Part shown: piece by piece, positions 43,119 to 51,108 of the stretch
Numbering within the stretch: position 1 is the stretch's first letter
Layout: each line of letters starts with the position of its first letter
Source: Bradyrhizobium algeriense
Lineage (GTDB): Bacteria; Pseudomonadota; Alphaproteobacteria; Rhizobiales; Xanthobacteraceae
NCBI RefSeq assembly: GCF_036924595.1
Contig: NZ_JAZHRV010000001.1
Location: 4,092,001-4,156,000 of the forward strand
Length of the DNA stretch: 64,000 bases
Direction: 5' to 3'
The notes under the pieces: generated by a model
What the model was told of the DNA's origin: nothing
Seen by the model: the letters and a program-made list of their open reading frames with translations, nothing else
The model's database searches: none
Position numbers and translations under genes: made by a program

Positions 43119-43633
43119 GTGCGTCCCGTTCCCTCATCCGGCCGGCCGCCCGGCACGCGCGGCCGATCGCCGCTCGCGCGATCCCGCTTGCGCTTGTGGA
43201 ACACGCGCTCGACATGGAACCGATCGACAAAGGCGGCAATCCACGACGCGATCTCGGGCGGCATCGGCACGGTACCGATCACGTCGCAGCCGCTTTCGAA
43301 CATCGCCTCCCCTTCGGTCGGGTCGGCCGTTATTTTGGTCAGCTCCAGCTCGGCGCCGCCGTCCTGACGGCGCAATGCCACCCAGATGCGCGGCGCGCCA
43401 TCGGCAAGGTTATCGCGATAATTCGCCGTTTCCGCGCTGAACAAATCGATGCTCGCCGAGCCCGCGTAATAGGTCGTCGCATCGGCCTCGGTGGACAGCG
43501 CAGTCCACGGCGCCGTTGACGGCACCTCGTCCAAAATCATCGCCGGCGACCACAACTGGTCGATCCAAGGATTGTCGATCGAACGGCGTCGCACCACCAC
43601 GCCGACCTCGCGGGATGCTTCAGTCATTGCCAT
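43115..43633 (-). CDS. DUF3305 protein
   Basis: 172 residues from ATG 43633 (MAMTEASREVGVVVRRRSIDNPW). The family layout is VVRRRSIDNPWIDQLWSP, YYAGSASIDLFSAETANY, then APRIWVALRR. The C-terminal tail is basic (HKRKRDRASGDRPRVPGGR). It is normally next to DUF3306, as here, and has no assigned activity. Confidence 0.85.
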   Translation of the reverse strand: MAMTEASREVGVVVRRRSIDNPWIDQLWSPAMILDEVPSTAPWTALSTEADATTYYAGSASIDLFSAETANYRDNLADGAPRIWVALRRQDGGAELELTKITADPTEGEAMFESGCDVIGTVPMPPEIASWIAAFVDRFHVERVFHKRKRDRASGDRPRVPGGRPDEGTGRT

Positions 43634-43655
43634 TCCCGATCCTCTCTTCGGTGGA

Positions 43656-44678
43656 TCATGTGACATTCGCGGCCGCCGCAAGCGGCAACCCCGCAACCAG
43701 ATTTTGCGGCTTTAATCTCACCACCTTGTCCGCACCCATGGCGAGGATGAGATAGACCGGCTTGTCGCCAACGCGCTCATCCACCAGCCGCGCATCTTCG
43801 AAGCCCAGGCGCATCAGCGCCACGATGCGCTCGGCAACGCCGCCCTCCAGCCGCTCGCCGCGCCACAGCGCATTGCCGATCCGCGTCGCGTCGCTGTCGA
43901 GGCCGACGAACCAGCGCCAGTCGCGGTCCTCGATCGAGGGAACCGTTTCGACGCTGACGGTAATGCCGAGCAAGTGGCCGATCCATCGCTCGATGACCCG
44001 GCACAGCCCGGCGCGCGCCTTGGCATTGCCGCCGAGATTCATGGCCATCGCGTGCGCGTCCGATCGCGACCAGTAGGTCCAGGCGTTTTCGTCGTCCATC
44101 ACGTCCATCTCGCCAAAGGACTTCGGCTGTTGCAGCATGGCCGTCAGCGGCGATGAATGCAGGTCGTGCTGGGCATGCTGCTCCGCCTCGATCACCTCCG
44201 CATCGGCCAGCAGCAGCGTGCCGTCGTGAACGGCGGCCAGCTGGCTGCGATAGAACAGCTCTGCCGCACGCAATACATAGGGGTCCTCGCAGCCTTCGAG
44301 TGCGTTGCGCAGGATCAGGTGGCACAGTTGCGACAGAAAGATCGGCGGCAGATCGCCGGCCCCTTTTCGGGCCAGCGCGACATAAACCGCCTCCAGCGAC
44401 GGCGCCGCCATCAGCCGGTCGCGGAAATTCATCATGAAGGACCAGTTTTCGCGCGCGTCGGCATCGGCAAGCCGGGAGATGTCCGTGCCCGACACCGGGC
44501 GCAGCGGATCGGCCATCAGGCTCGCATGCAGATCGCGCTCGGCCTCGCAGGCATCCGCCGGCGGCATCAATTCGGGCCGCGCCAGATAGGCCATGATGAG
44601 TTCAGGCGTCGCGACCAGCCCGCCATGATCGGCGCGGCGCGTGAGGTGATGGCCCGAGGCGACCCAGAATTCTCTCAT
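43656..44678 (-). CDS. DUF6352-like protein of the formate dehydrogenase cluster
   Basis: 340 residues. MREFWVASGHHLTRRADHGG, then ATPELIMAYLARPELMPP at the start, an acidic middle (MDVMDDENAWTYWSRSDAHAM), and a C-terminal beta-rich part. No cofactor motif is visible. Proteins of this kind occur in the same gene order with DUF3305/3306. It overlaps the DUF6505 gene as ATGA. Role unknown. Confidence 0.75.
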   Translation of the reverse strand: MREFWVASGHHLTRRADHGGLVATPELIMAYLARPELMPPADACEAERDLHASLMADPLRPVSGTDISRLADADARENWSFMMNFRDRLMAAPSLEAVYVALARKGAGDLPPIFLSQLCHLILRNALEGCEDPYVLRAAELFYRSQLAAVHDGTLLLADAEVIEAEQHAQHDLHSSPLTAMLQQPKSFGEMDVMDDENAWTYWSRSDAHAMAMNLGGNAKARAGLCRVIERWIGHLLGITVSVETVPSIEDRDWRWFVGLDSDATRIGNALWRGERLEGGVAERIVALMRLGFEDARLVDERVGDKPVYLILAMGADKVVRLKPQNLVAGLPLAAAANVT

Positions 44679-45250
44679 GTGCGATCCGTCGTCCTGGCGT
44701 CGGTCCTGATCAGCCCGAGAAGATCGACTTCTTCGGCAGGTTCGAGATCGCCTTCGACCTCATGAAAGGTAAAGGCGCTGGCATGCGCGTGCAACCGGTC
44801 GGCATCTGCGGCAACCGGGCGCGGCTTGAGGGTACGAAAGCGTTCGCGGATTTCGCCGTTTTCGACGCTGCGCTGCACGGCGAGCAGTGTCTGCGGCGGA
44901 TGTTCGCACAGCGAGCCTGCGAACGCGATCTCCTCCTCGGCGGCAAGGCGCGCTGCCTCGGCGTCTGGCGCCCCGAATTTCTCCATCAACTGCCCTGCGA
45001 GCCGCTCGATCATCGCCTCCCGCTCCGCTTCGGTGGCTTCGGTGACGATGGCAAGCGTCGACCAACCGAGACTGTCGATCCCGAGAAACCCCGAACGCAG
45101 CGCCACGCGCTGCTTCTGGCCGAGCGTCGTCGGGTCCCGGTTCCAGAACACGAACGCGCCGGAAACCGCCCATTCGCCGGGTTCGGCTGCCCGCTCGAAG
45201 ACGAACGTATCCGACGGGTCCAGCCTGATGGTTCGCGGAAATTTCAACAT
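44675..45250 (-). CDS. DUF6505-like protein of the formate dehydrogenase cluster
   Basis: 191 residues from ATG 45250 (MLKFPRTIRLDPSDTFVF). Features: FERAAEPGEWAVSGAFVFWN, LRSGFLGIDSLGWSTLAIV, and a helical EAEREAMIERLAGQLMEKFG. Soluble, no Cys motif. The family has no known function. It starts 7 bp after the ligase-like gene. Confidence 0.75.
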   Translation of the reverse strand: MLKFPRTIRLDPSDTFVFERAAEPGEWAVSGAFVFWNRDPTTLGQKQRVALRSGFLGIDSLGWSTLAIVTEATEAEREAMIERLAGQLMEKFGAPDAEAARLAAEEEIAFAGSLCEHPPQTLLAVQRSVENGEIRERFRTLKPRPVAADADRLHAHASAFTFHEVEGDLEPAEEVDLLGLIRTDARTTDRT

Positions 45251-45257
45251 GTCCGCC

Positions 45258-45992
45258 TCATCCGAATTTCGGACCGCGCGCCTGCGGATCATACCAAGCC
45301 GCGCGTCCAAGCGCATCCTTAAGACTGCTCCGTTCCGGCGTTCCGCTACCGGCCGGCATGCTGACCAGAAGATCGCCGTTGACGTCGATGCCCCGGCGCT
45401 CGCCGGCCTTGCGCTTGGGAAGGCGTTCCAGATAGTCCCGCGCAATCGCCTCGAAGCCGCGCTCTTTCCAGCGGTCGAAGGCGGTCATGAGGTGACGGGT
45501 GAAGCTCTCGATGATCGCATCGGTATCGACCATCTCGAAACCTTCGCTCAGCAAGGACACGCCCGAGGCCGCCTGCACCTCCGGGACATGCGCCATGTCG
45601 GCCGCGCGCAGGATCACGCCGAAAACGAGCCATGCGGGTATGTCGTCTTCGGTGCATTCGGCCGGCCAGCCCAGCCTTGCGCCACCGAGCAATCCCGCGT
45701 CGAACCTGATGGCGTCAGGCCAGTCGAACGTAACCTCACGCTCCGGCGGACAATGGGCGGCAATCGCGTCCCCCAGCGCGTTCATGCCGGCAAAGAACGC
45801 CCGCCGCGCCGAGCGGAGCGGTTCGTCGGGTTCGAGCACCACCGCGAACTCGACCAGATCGTAGCGGCGCACCCATACCAGCGTTCCAGCCTCCGCCTCG
45901 GCCGCGATCTCGCGAGCATGGGCGAAGGCGTCGCCGAGCTCGCGCAACGCGACCAAAGTATAACCGGGTGGCAAATCGAGCGTCTGTTCCAT
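45258..45992 (-). CDS. Biotin/lipoate protein ligase-like protein
   Basis: 244 residues from ATG 45992 (MEQTLDLPPGYTLVAL); an upstream GTG is possible. The fold family is the biotin/lipoate A/B ligase group: YTLVALRELGDAF, TLVWVRRYD, VEFAVVLEPDEPL, then CPPEREVTFDWPDAI and ECTEDDIPAWLVFGVIL. The N-terminal catalytic region is present, but the usual GRGR-type motif is altered (TLVWVRRYD). It opens the minus-strand fdh accessory run. Why a ligase-like protein belongs here is unknown. Confidence 0.75.
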   Translation of the reverse strand: MEQTLDLPPGYTLVALRELGDAFAHAREIAAEAEAGTLVWVRRYDLVEFAVVLEPDEPLRSARRAFFAGMNALGDAIAAHCPPEREVTFDWPDAIRFDAGLLGGARLGWPAECTEDDIPAWLVFGVILRAADMAHVPEVQAASGVSLLSEGFEMVDTDAIIESFTRHLMTAFDRWKERGFEAIARDYLERLPKRKAGERRGIDVNGDLLVSMPAGSGTPERSSLKDALGRAAWYDPQARGPKFG

Positions 45993-46180
45993 ATCTGTTG
46001 GACGAACGATCACGAGCGGCTAATCCCTAATTGCTCCACGAGCCGCGGGTGTATGCTATTACGCGCAGGTTGGCCACGCGAGCGGCCTTTGTATCTTGCA
46101 GATATCCGTCCGAGCGGTTACCGCAGAACCGTAGGATGAAGCAACAACCCGTTGATGCTCCGGGTTCAAGGTATTTCAAA

Positions 46181-48217
46181 ATGAGTGCGGCGGCGTCTCG
46201 CCTCCTGATTTGCAGTTGCGAGAAGACCATGCCGCTCGATGCGGCAGCGATCGGTCGTGGCTGCACGGCCAAGGTCACGCAGGCTAACCAGCTCTGCGGC
46301 CTCGACCTCGATCGCTTCAAGGAAGCGCTCGCCGATGGCGCGCCGATCACGGTTGCCTGCACCCAGGAAGCACCGCTGTTTCGGGAAGTCGCGGAGAACT
46401 CGCCGCAGGCCGAGCTTACCTTCGTCAACATCCGCGAGACCGGCGGCTGGTCGAAGGATGCCGCGGCAGCCGGTCCGAAAGCAGCCGCACTGATTGCCGC
46501 TGCGGGCGAAGACATGCCGCCGATCTCGCTGGTGACGCTCGAGAGCAGCGGCGTTGCACTGATCTATGGCCGCGACGAGATTGCCATCGAGGCGGCGCAG
46601 CGTCTCGCCGACCGCTTGGACATCACCGTGCTTCTGACGAAGCCGGGCGATGTGCCGCCACGCCGCACGAACGAATTTCCCGTGCTCAAGGGCACGATCC
46701 GCAATGCAAGAGGACATCTCGGGCATTTCGAGCTTGCGATCGACGATTACGCGCTGCCCTCTCCCTCTTCGCGCGCAAAGCTCGTATTCGGGCCTTCGCG
46801 CAACGGCGCCACTTCCACCTGCGATCTCATCCTCGATCTTTCGGGCGGCCCACCGCTGTTTCCCGCGCATGAATTGCGGCCCGGCTATCTGCGCGCCGAT
46901 CCGCGCGACAAAGCCGCCGTCGAGCGCGCGATCGCGGATGCCGGCGGCCTGGTCGGAACCTTCGACAAGCCGCGCTTTGTCAATTTCGAGCCGTCGCTGT
47001 GCGCGCATTCGCGCTCGTCCATCACGGGATGCACACGCTGTCTCGATCTGTGTCCGACCGGCGCGATCACGCCGAACGGGAACGCAGTCGCGATCGATGC
47101 CAATGTGTGCGCCGGCTGCGGCTCTTGCGCATCCGTATGCCCGACCGGCGCGGCCTCCTACGCGCTACCGAGCGCGGACGCCCTGATGCGCCGGCTGCGG
47201 ACGCTGTTGCAGACTTACCGCAAGGCTGGCGGAAGCGACGCCGTGGTATTGTTCCACGACGGCGAGCACGGCGAGGACATCATCGATGCCCTGGCGCGGT
47301 TCGGCGAAGGCTTGCCGGCCAATGTACTGCCGCTGCGCGTCAACGAAGTAACGCAGCTCGGTCCGGAACTCCTCGCGTCCGTCTTTGCCTATGGCGGCAG
47401 CGGCGTCGCGCTGCTCACGCGTGCCAAGCCGCGCCACGACATCACGGCGCTCCGCCGCGCAGTCGAAACCTCGGATCGCGTCGTGAGCGCGCTAGGTTTC
47501 GGCACCGGCATCATTCAGGTCATCGAGACCGACGATCCGGACCAACTGCGCGCGATGCTGGATGCCGCCCCTCGCGGGGTCGCCACACAAAGGCCGGCCG
47601 GCTTCATGCCGCGGGGCGCGAAACGCGGCGTGCTCGAAACAACGTTTAGCGAGCTTCATCTTGCCGCGCCCACGCCGGTCGATGTCGTACCGCTGGCGCC
47701 GGGCGCGCCCTTCGGCACCGTGAAGCTGGATGTCGACGGCTGCACGCTGTGCCATGCCTGCGTCACCGCCTGCCCGACGGGCGCGCTATCCGATAACCCT
47801 GACCGCGCGATGCTGCGCTTCACCGAAAGCCTCTGCGTGCAATGCGGGCTCTGCGAATCCACCTGCCCCGAGAAGGTCATCAGCATTGAACCTCGCCTCG
47901 ACTTCCAGGCCTGGAATGCGCCGCTGCGCGTGCTGAAGGAAGAAGAGCCGTTCAACTGCATCGCCTGCGGCAAACCGTTCGGGACCAAAAGCTCGATCGA
48001 CCGGGTGCTTGCAAAACTCGGCGAAAAACACTGGATGTTCCAGGGCGCCAACGCCAAACGTCTCGACGTCATCAAGATGTGCGCGGACTGCCGCGTCGAA
48101 GCGGTAGTCAACGAGAGTTTCGATCCGCATGCGGCGCCGCAGCGCCCACCGGTCATGACGACGGAAGATTATTTGCGCGCGCGCGATGTGAAGAAGGACG
48201 ATCCGCTTGGATCGTGA
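46181..48217 (+). CDS. Multi-cluster 4Fe-4S protein of the formate dehydrogenase locus
   Basis: 678 residues from ATG 46181 (MSAAASRLLICSCEKT). Residues about 280-345 contain CTRCLDLCPTG and CAGCGSCASVCPTGA; about 515-585 contain CTLCHACVTACPTGAL and CVQCGLCESTCPEKV; the C-terminal part has CIACGKP and CADC. The N-terminal 250 residues carry CSCEKTMPLD and a Rossmann-like segment. It may be an electron-transfer or cluster-delivery partner for formate dehydrogenase assembly. It is divergent from the ligase-like gene and overlaps the Mrp gene. Confidence 0.8.
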   Translation: MSAAASRLLICSCEKTMPLDAAAIGRGCTAKVTQANQLCGLDLDRFKEALADGAPITVACTQEAPLFREVAENSPQAELTFVNIRETGGWSKDAAAAGPKAAALIAAAGEDMPPISLVTLESSGVALIYGRDEIAIEAAQRLADRLDITVLLTKPGDVPPRRTNEFPVLKGTIRNARGHLGHFELAIDDYALPSPSSRAKLVFGPSRNGATSTCDLILDLSGGPPLFPAHELRPGYLRADPRDKAAVERAIADAGGLVGTFDKPRFVNFEPSLCAHSRSSITGCTRCLDLCPTGAITPNGNAVAIDANVCAGCGSCASVCPTGAASYALPSADALMRRLRTLLQTYRKAGGSDAVVLFHDGEHGEDIIDALARFGEGLPANVLPLRVNEVTQLGPELLASVFAYGGSGVALLTRAKPRHDITALRRAVETSDRVVSALGFGTGIIQVIETDDPDQLRAMLDAAPRGVATQRPAGFMPRGAKRGVLETTFSELHLAAPTPVDVVPLAPGAPFGTVKLDVDGCTLCHACVTACPTGALSDNPDRAMLRFTESLCVQCGLCESTCPEKVISIEPRLDFQAWNAPLRVLKEEEPFNCIACGKPFGTKSSIDRVLAKLGEKHWMFQGANAKRLDVIKMCADCRVEAVVNESFDPHAAPQRPPVMTTEDYLRARDVKKDDPLGS

Positions 48218-49076
48218 GCAACCAGTGTCCGCCACCCCTCCAGATCTCAAGGCGCGCGCGACCTCAAGGGCCGCCGGCATTCCCGGCGTCAAGCACGTCA
48301 TCGCGGTCGCCTCCGGCAAGGGCGGTGTCGGCAAATCCACCACCTCCTGCAACCTGGCGCTCGGCTTCGCCACGCTGGGATTGAAGACCGGCATTCTCGA
48401 CGCCGATATCTATGGTCCGTCGCAACAAAAACTGTTCGGACTGCGCGGCAAACCGCGGCAGCTTGGCCCGCGCATGCTGGAACCGATGGAGCGTTTTGGC
48501 GTCAAGGTGATGTCGATCGGCTTTCTGGTCGAGGAAGACAACGCCCTGATCTGGCGCGGACCGATGGTGATCTCGGCCATCACGCAAATGCTCCGCGAAG
48601 TCGCATGGGACGATCTCGATATTCTCGTGGTCGACCTGCCGCCCGGCACCGGCGACGCGCAGCTAACCATGGCGCAGCAGGCGCCGCTGGCCGGCGCGAT
48701 CATCGTCTCGACGCCGCAGGACATCGCCCTGATCGACGCGCGGCGCGGCATCGCGATGTTTCAGAAGGTCAGCATTCCGATCCTGGGCCTGATCGAAAAC
48801 ATGTCGAGCTTCTGCTGCCCGACCTGCAACCACGTCACACCGATCTTCGGCCACGGCGGCGCGCGGACGGAAGCCGAAAGCCGCGGCATTCCCTATCTCG
48901 GCGAGATCCCGCTCGATATCCAGATCCGCCAGACCTCCGACGATGGCCGTCCGATCGTCGCCGTCGAGCCCGACGGCGTCCATGCGAAGCACTATATCGG
49001 CATGGCACGCGAGATCTGGACCACGATCGTCACCGGCGCGGCACACCGGCCGCCGCCGCGCATCGTCATCGAGTAG
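48207..49076 (+). CDS. Mrp/NBP35-family Fe-S carrier ATPase
   Basis: 289 residues. Deviant Walker A SGKGGVGKSTTSCNLAL, DADIYGPSQ, VVDLPPGTGDAQLTM and ENMSSFCCPTCNHVTPIFG (CPTC, bridging-cluster Cys pair). It lacks the N-terminal MIP18 domain of many Mrp proteins. It probably binds and transfers Fe-S clusters, here to the formate dehydrogenase subunits. The TTG at 48207 overlaps the preceding gene; a GTG at 48225 is an alternative start. Confidence 0.85.
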   Translation: MDREQPVSATPPDLKARATSRAAGIPGVKHVIAVASGKGGVGKSTTSCNLALGFATLGLKTGILDADIYGPSQQKLFGLRGKPRQLGPRMLEPMERFGVKVMSIGFLVEEDNALIWRGPMVISAITQMLREVAWDDLDILVVDLPPGTGDAQLTMAQQAPLAGAIIVSTPQDIALIDARRGIAMFQKVSIPILGLIENMSSFCCPTCNHVTPIFGHGGARTEAESRGIPYLGEIPLDIQIRQTSDDGRPIVAVEPDGVHAKHYIGMAREIWTTIVTGAAHRPPPRIVIE

Positions 49077-49095
49077 ACGCCCGCGCGTTGATAAC

Positions 49096-49350
49096 TCACG
49101 GGCTCATGAAGACCGGATTGACTCGCTCCGCTCCAACGACAAGACCAAGCGCCCGCAATTCGTCGCGGTGCATATCGATCACCAGGATCGACAGGATCAA
49201 GAAGAGAACAACTACAATGTAAACGAGAAGTGGCGAGGCCGATTTGTCGGTCGCATCGCGCTGCGCAGCCGTCCGCTCTCGGGAATAGCTCCAGAACGGA
49301 GCCAGCAGAGCCCGCAAAGCTGAGAGCATTCGGACCGTTCTTCGTTGCAT
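49096..49350 (-). CDS. Possible small membrane protein (84 aa)
   Basis: 84 residues with one clear hydrophobic helix (PLLVYIVVVLFLILSILVI) after a basic N-terminal segment. No ribosome site stands out and other starts are possible. It lies between the Mrp gene and the Rhs fragment. No family recognised. Confidence 0.4.
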   Translation of the reverse strand: MQRRTVRMLSALRALLAPFWSYSRERTAAQRDATDKSASPLLVYIVVVLFLILSILVIDMHRDELRALGLVVGAERVNPVFMSP

Positions 49351-49381
49351 CGCGCCCTGAGCCTAGATCGACCCTGGGCCA

Positions 49382-49567
49382 ATGTCGAGAATTGTCGGCG
49401 TCGTCACCCGCGAATATGTCTGGCTCGACGACATGCCGCTCGCGCCGGCGGCCGATCTCGACACCGCCGCGCCGAACCTCTGGTACGTCCACGCCGATCA
49501 TCTCGACCGCCCTAGCCTCTATCGGCGCTGTATGCGAAAATGCTTGGGGCCAAATGCCAATTACTAG
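49382..49567 (+). pseudogene. Rhs core-domain fragment
   Basis: The frame VTREYVWLDDMPLAPAADLD and LWYVHADHLDRP is the recognisable end of an Rhs repeat-associated core (YVHADHLDRP motif). Rhs proteins normally run to over 1000 residues. After the motif the reading is unrelated (SLYRRCMRKCLGPNANY) and stops. Only about 45 codons of Rhs remain. Confidence 0.75.
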
Positions 49568-49594
49568 CTGAATGTTTGATCGCGGAGTCTCAAA

Positions 49595-49825
49595 ATGGAT
49601 GCTGCAACCGCCCAAAAACTTATAGCGTTAGCGATTTCCATAGACAAAACGATTGGGGCTATATTGGATGAGGTCGAAAATATCAGCGACGATCAAGAAC
49701 GGACGTGCTACAAGCGCGCAATCGAGGATATAATGGGCTATATTGCGCGGGACCTAATTTTTCCTATTGTTGATCAGCACCCACAGCTAGATCCTGATAA
49801 ATCGCGCCTGCCCAGGTCAGCGTGA
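49595..49825 (+). CDS. Possible orphan immunity protein (76 aa)
   Basis: 76 residues: MDAATAQKLIALAISIDKTI, then ERTCYKRAIEDIMGYIARDL and PIVDQHPQLDPDK. The helical layout and the final PIV-HP-LDPD pattern resemble small genes found downstream of polymorphic toxin tips such as Rhs. It directly follows the Rhs fragment and is more AT-rich than its neighbours, in keeping with toxin-immunity cassettes. Immunity is inferred from position and general resemblance only. The last residues may be altered by the downstream junction. Confidence 0.5.
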   Translation: MDAATAQKLIALAISIDKTIGAILDEVENISDDQERTCYKRAIEDIMGYIARDLIFPIVDQHPQLDPDKSRLPRSA

Positions 49826-50013
49826 AGGAATCGGGCACCGGCGATCTGGTGCTGAGCATCACCGGCACCACCGACAAGATCACGCTGCGCAGCCAGTTGC
49901 TGTCGGCGGCCGGCGGTGTCGACCAGGTGGTGTTCGCCGACGGCACGGTGTGGACGCGCGCCTCACTGCTGGCGCTGGCGACCGCGCCGACCAACGGCAA
50001 TGACACCTTCTAG
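49802..50013 (+). pseudogene. RTX/calcium-binding repeat protein fragment
   Basis: The frame APAQVSVKESGTGDLVLSIT, then KITLRSQLLSAAGGVDQVVF and ADGTVWTRASLLALATAPTN ending GNDTF is a haemolysin-type calcium-binding related segment normally embedded in giant RTX proteins. Both ends are cut; no start belongs to it. It begins just where the 76-aa gene ends, so a rearrangement joined them. Confidence 0.7.
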
Positions 50014-50082
50014 GCGAATACATTGTCCAACAGTACATCGTGCCACACCTGCAAGCCGGCGTGGCACGAGCCGATGTGTACG

Positions 50083-51108
50083 CTAACGCGCCTCTTCGAA
50101 ACCGCCGAGCGCAGCGGTGAGATTGGCGCCGAGGATATCGGACAGATAACCGCCCTCCTGAACGAAAACAGTCGGAAGGCCCAATCGGGCGATCGCGGCG
50201 CCGATGCGCCGGAAGCCGGCCGTCGTCACCGCAAGGCCGGCTAGCGGATCGTGCTCGGAGGCATCGAGACCGAGCGCCACCACGAGGGCGCCGGGTGCAA
50301 ATGCGCGGATGGTTTTTTCCGCCTCGCCAATCGCCTTGATGTAGTCGTTGTCCCCGGTGCCCCTCGGCAGCGGAATGTTCAGATTGGCGCCGAGGCCGGG
50401 GCCGGCGCCGCGCTCATGCGCATATCCCCACACATAGGGATAGAAGAAGACGGGATCGGCATGGATCGAAACCGTGAGCACGTCGGGGCGTTCGTAGAAG
50501 ATGCCTTGCGTGCCGTTGCCATGATGCACATCGACATCGAGAATCGCGACCCGTTCGTGCTTCAGTTTAAGTTGAGCCGCCGCGACTGCGCTGTTGTTAA
50601 GAAAGCAGAATCCGCCCGCGAGATCGCTGTAGGCATGATGACCGGGCGGCCGGCAGAGCGCGTAGGCCGCGCCTTCACCGTCCATCACGAGCTGGGCAGC
50701 CGTGGTGGCAACATCGGTCGCCGCACAGGCCGCAGCCCAGGTGCCGGGACCGATCGGGCACGCCGTGTCAGCCGCGTGCCAGCCAAGGCGGCCGACAATA
50801 TGCGTCGGGTAAGTGGCGGCGTTGCGGACCGGATGCACATTGGCGATCATCTCAGGGCCTGAATCGCCAAGCGCGGTCCAGGCGGTCCACGCCTCCTCCA
50901 GGAAACGAAGATATTCAGGACTATGTACTCGCGCTCGAGGTCCCTGACCGAAAACAGTCGGCGCGATCAAATCGTGCTTGCCGGCTTTCAATCCCGCCAG
51001 CAAACGATCGGCGCGTTCCGGCTGCTCGGTGGTGCGCTGGACCACGCCGCGCACCAGGAAGAATTGCGGATCGTGGCTGCGATGCAGTTCGGTATAGACG
51101 GCCTTCAC
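50083..51108 (-). CDS. Acetylpolyamine amidohydrolase-like deacetylase (HDAC family)
   Basis: 341 residues. The histone-deacetylase-family Zn site is complete: CRPPGHHAYSDLAGGFCFLN (His pair), DVDVHHGNGTQGIFYERPDV (Asp and His ligands) and LGLDASEHDPLAGL (Asp). Length and layout match Mycoplana AphA. It removes acetyl groups from acetylated amines. It overlaps the GntR gene as ATGA, so both are expressed together, divergent from the catabolic operon. The substrate here may be another N-acetyl amine. Confidence 0.85.
   Translation of the reverse strand: MKAVYTELHRSHDPQFFLVRGVVQRTTEQPERADRLLAGLKAGKHDLIAPTVFGQGPRARVHSPEYLRFLEEAWTAWTALGDSGPEMIANVHPVRNAATYPTHIVGRLGWHAADTACPIGPGTWAAACAATDVATTAAQLVMDGEGAAYALCRPPGHHAYSDLAGGFCFLNNSAVAAAQLKLKHERVAILDVDVHHGNGTQGIFYERPDVLTVSIHADPVFFYPYVWGYAHERGAGPGLGANLNIPLPRGTGDNDYIKAIGEAEKTIRAFAPGALVVALGLDASEHDPLAGLAVTTAGFRRIGAAIARLGLPTVFVQEGGYLSDILGANLTAALGGFEEAR

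Noticed and set aside
45993..46180. Sigma-54 type promoter in the divergent fdh gap
   Set aside because: I looked for the GG-N10-GC spacing with TGGCAC and TTGC context and found no convincing match on either strand.
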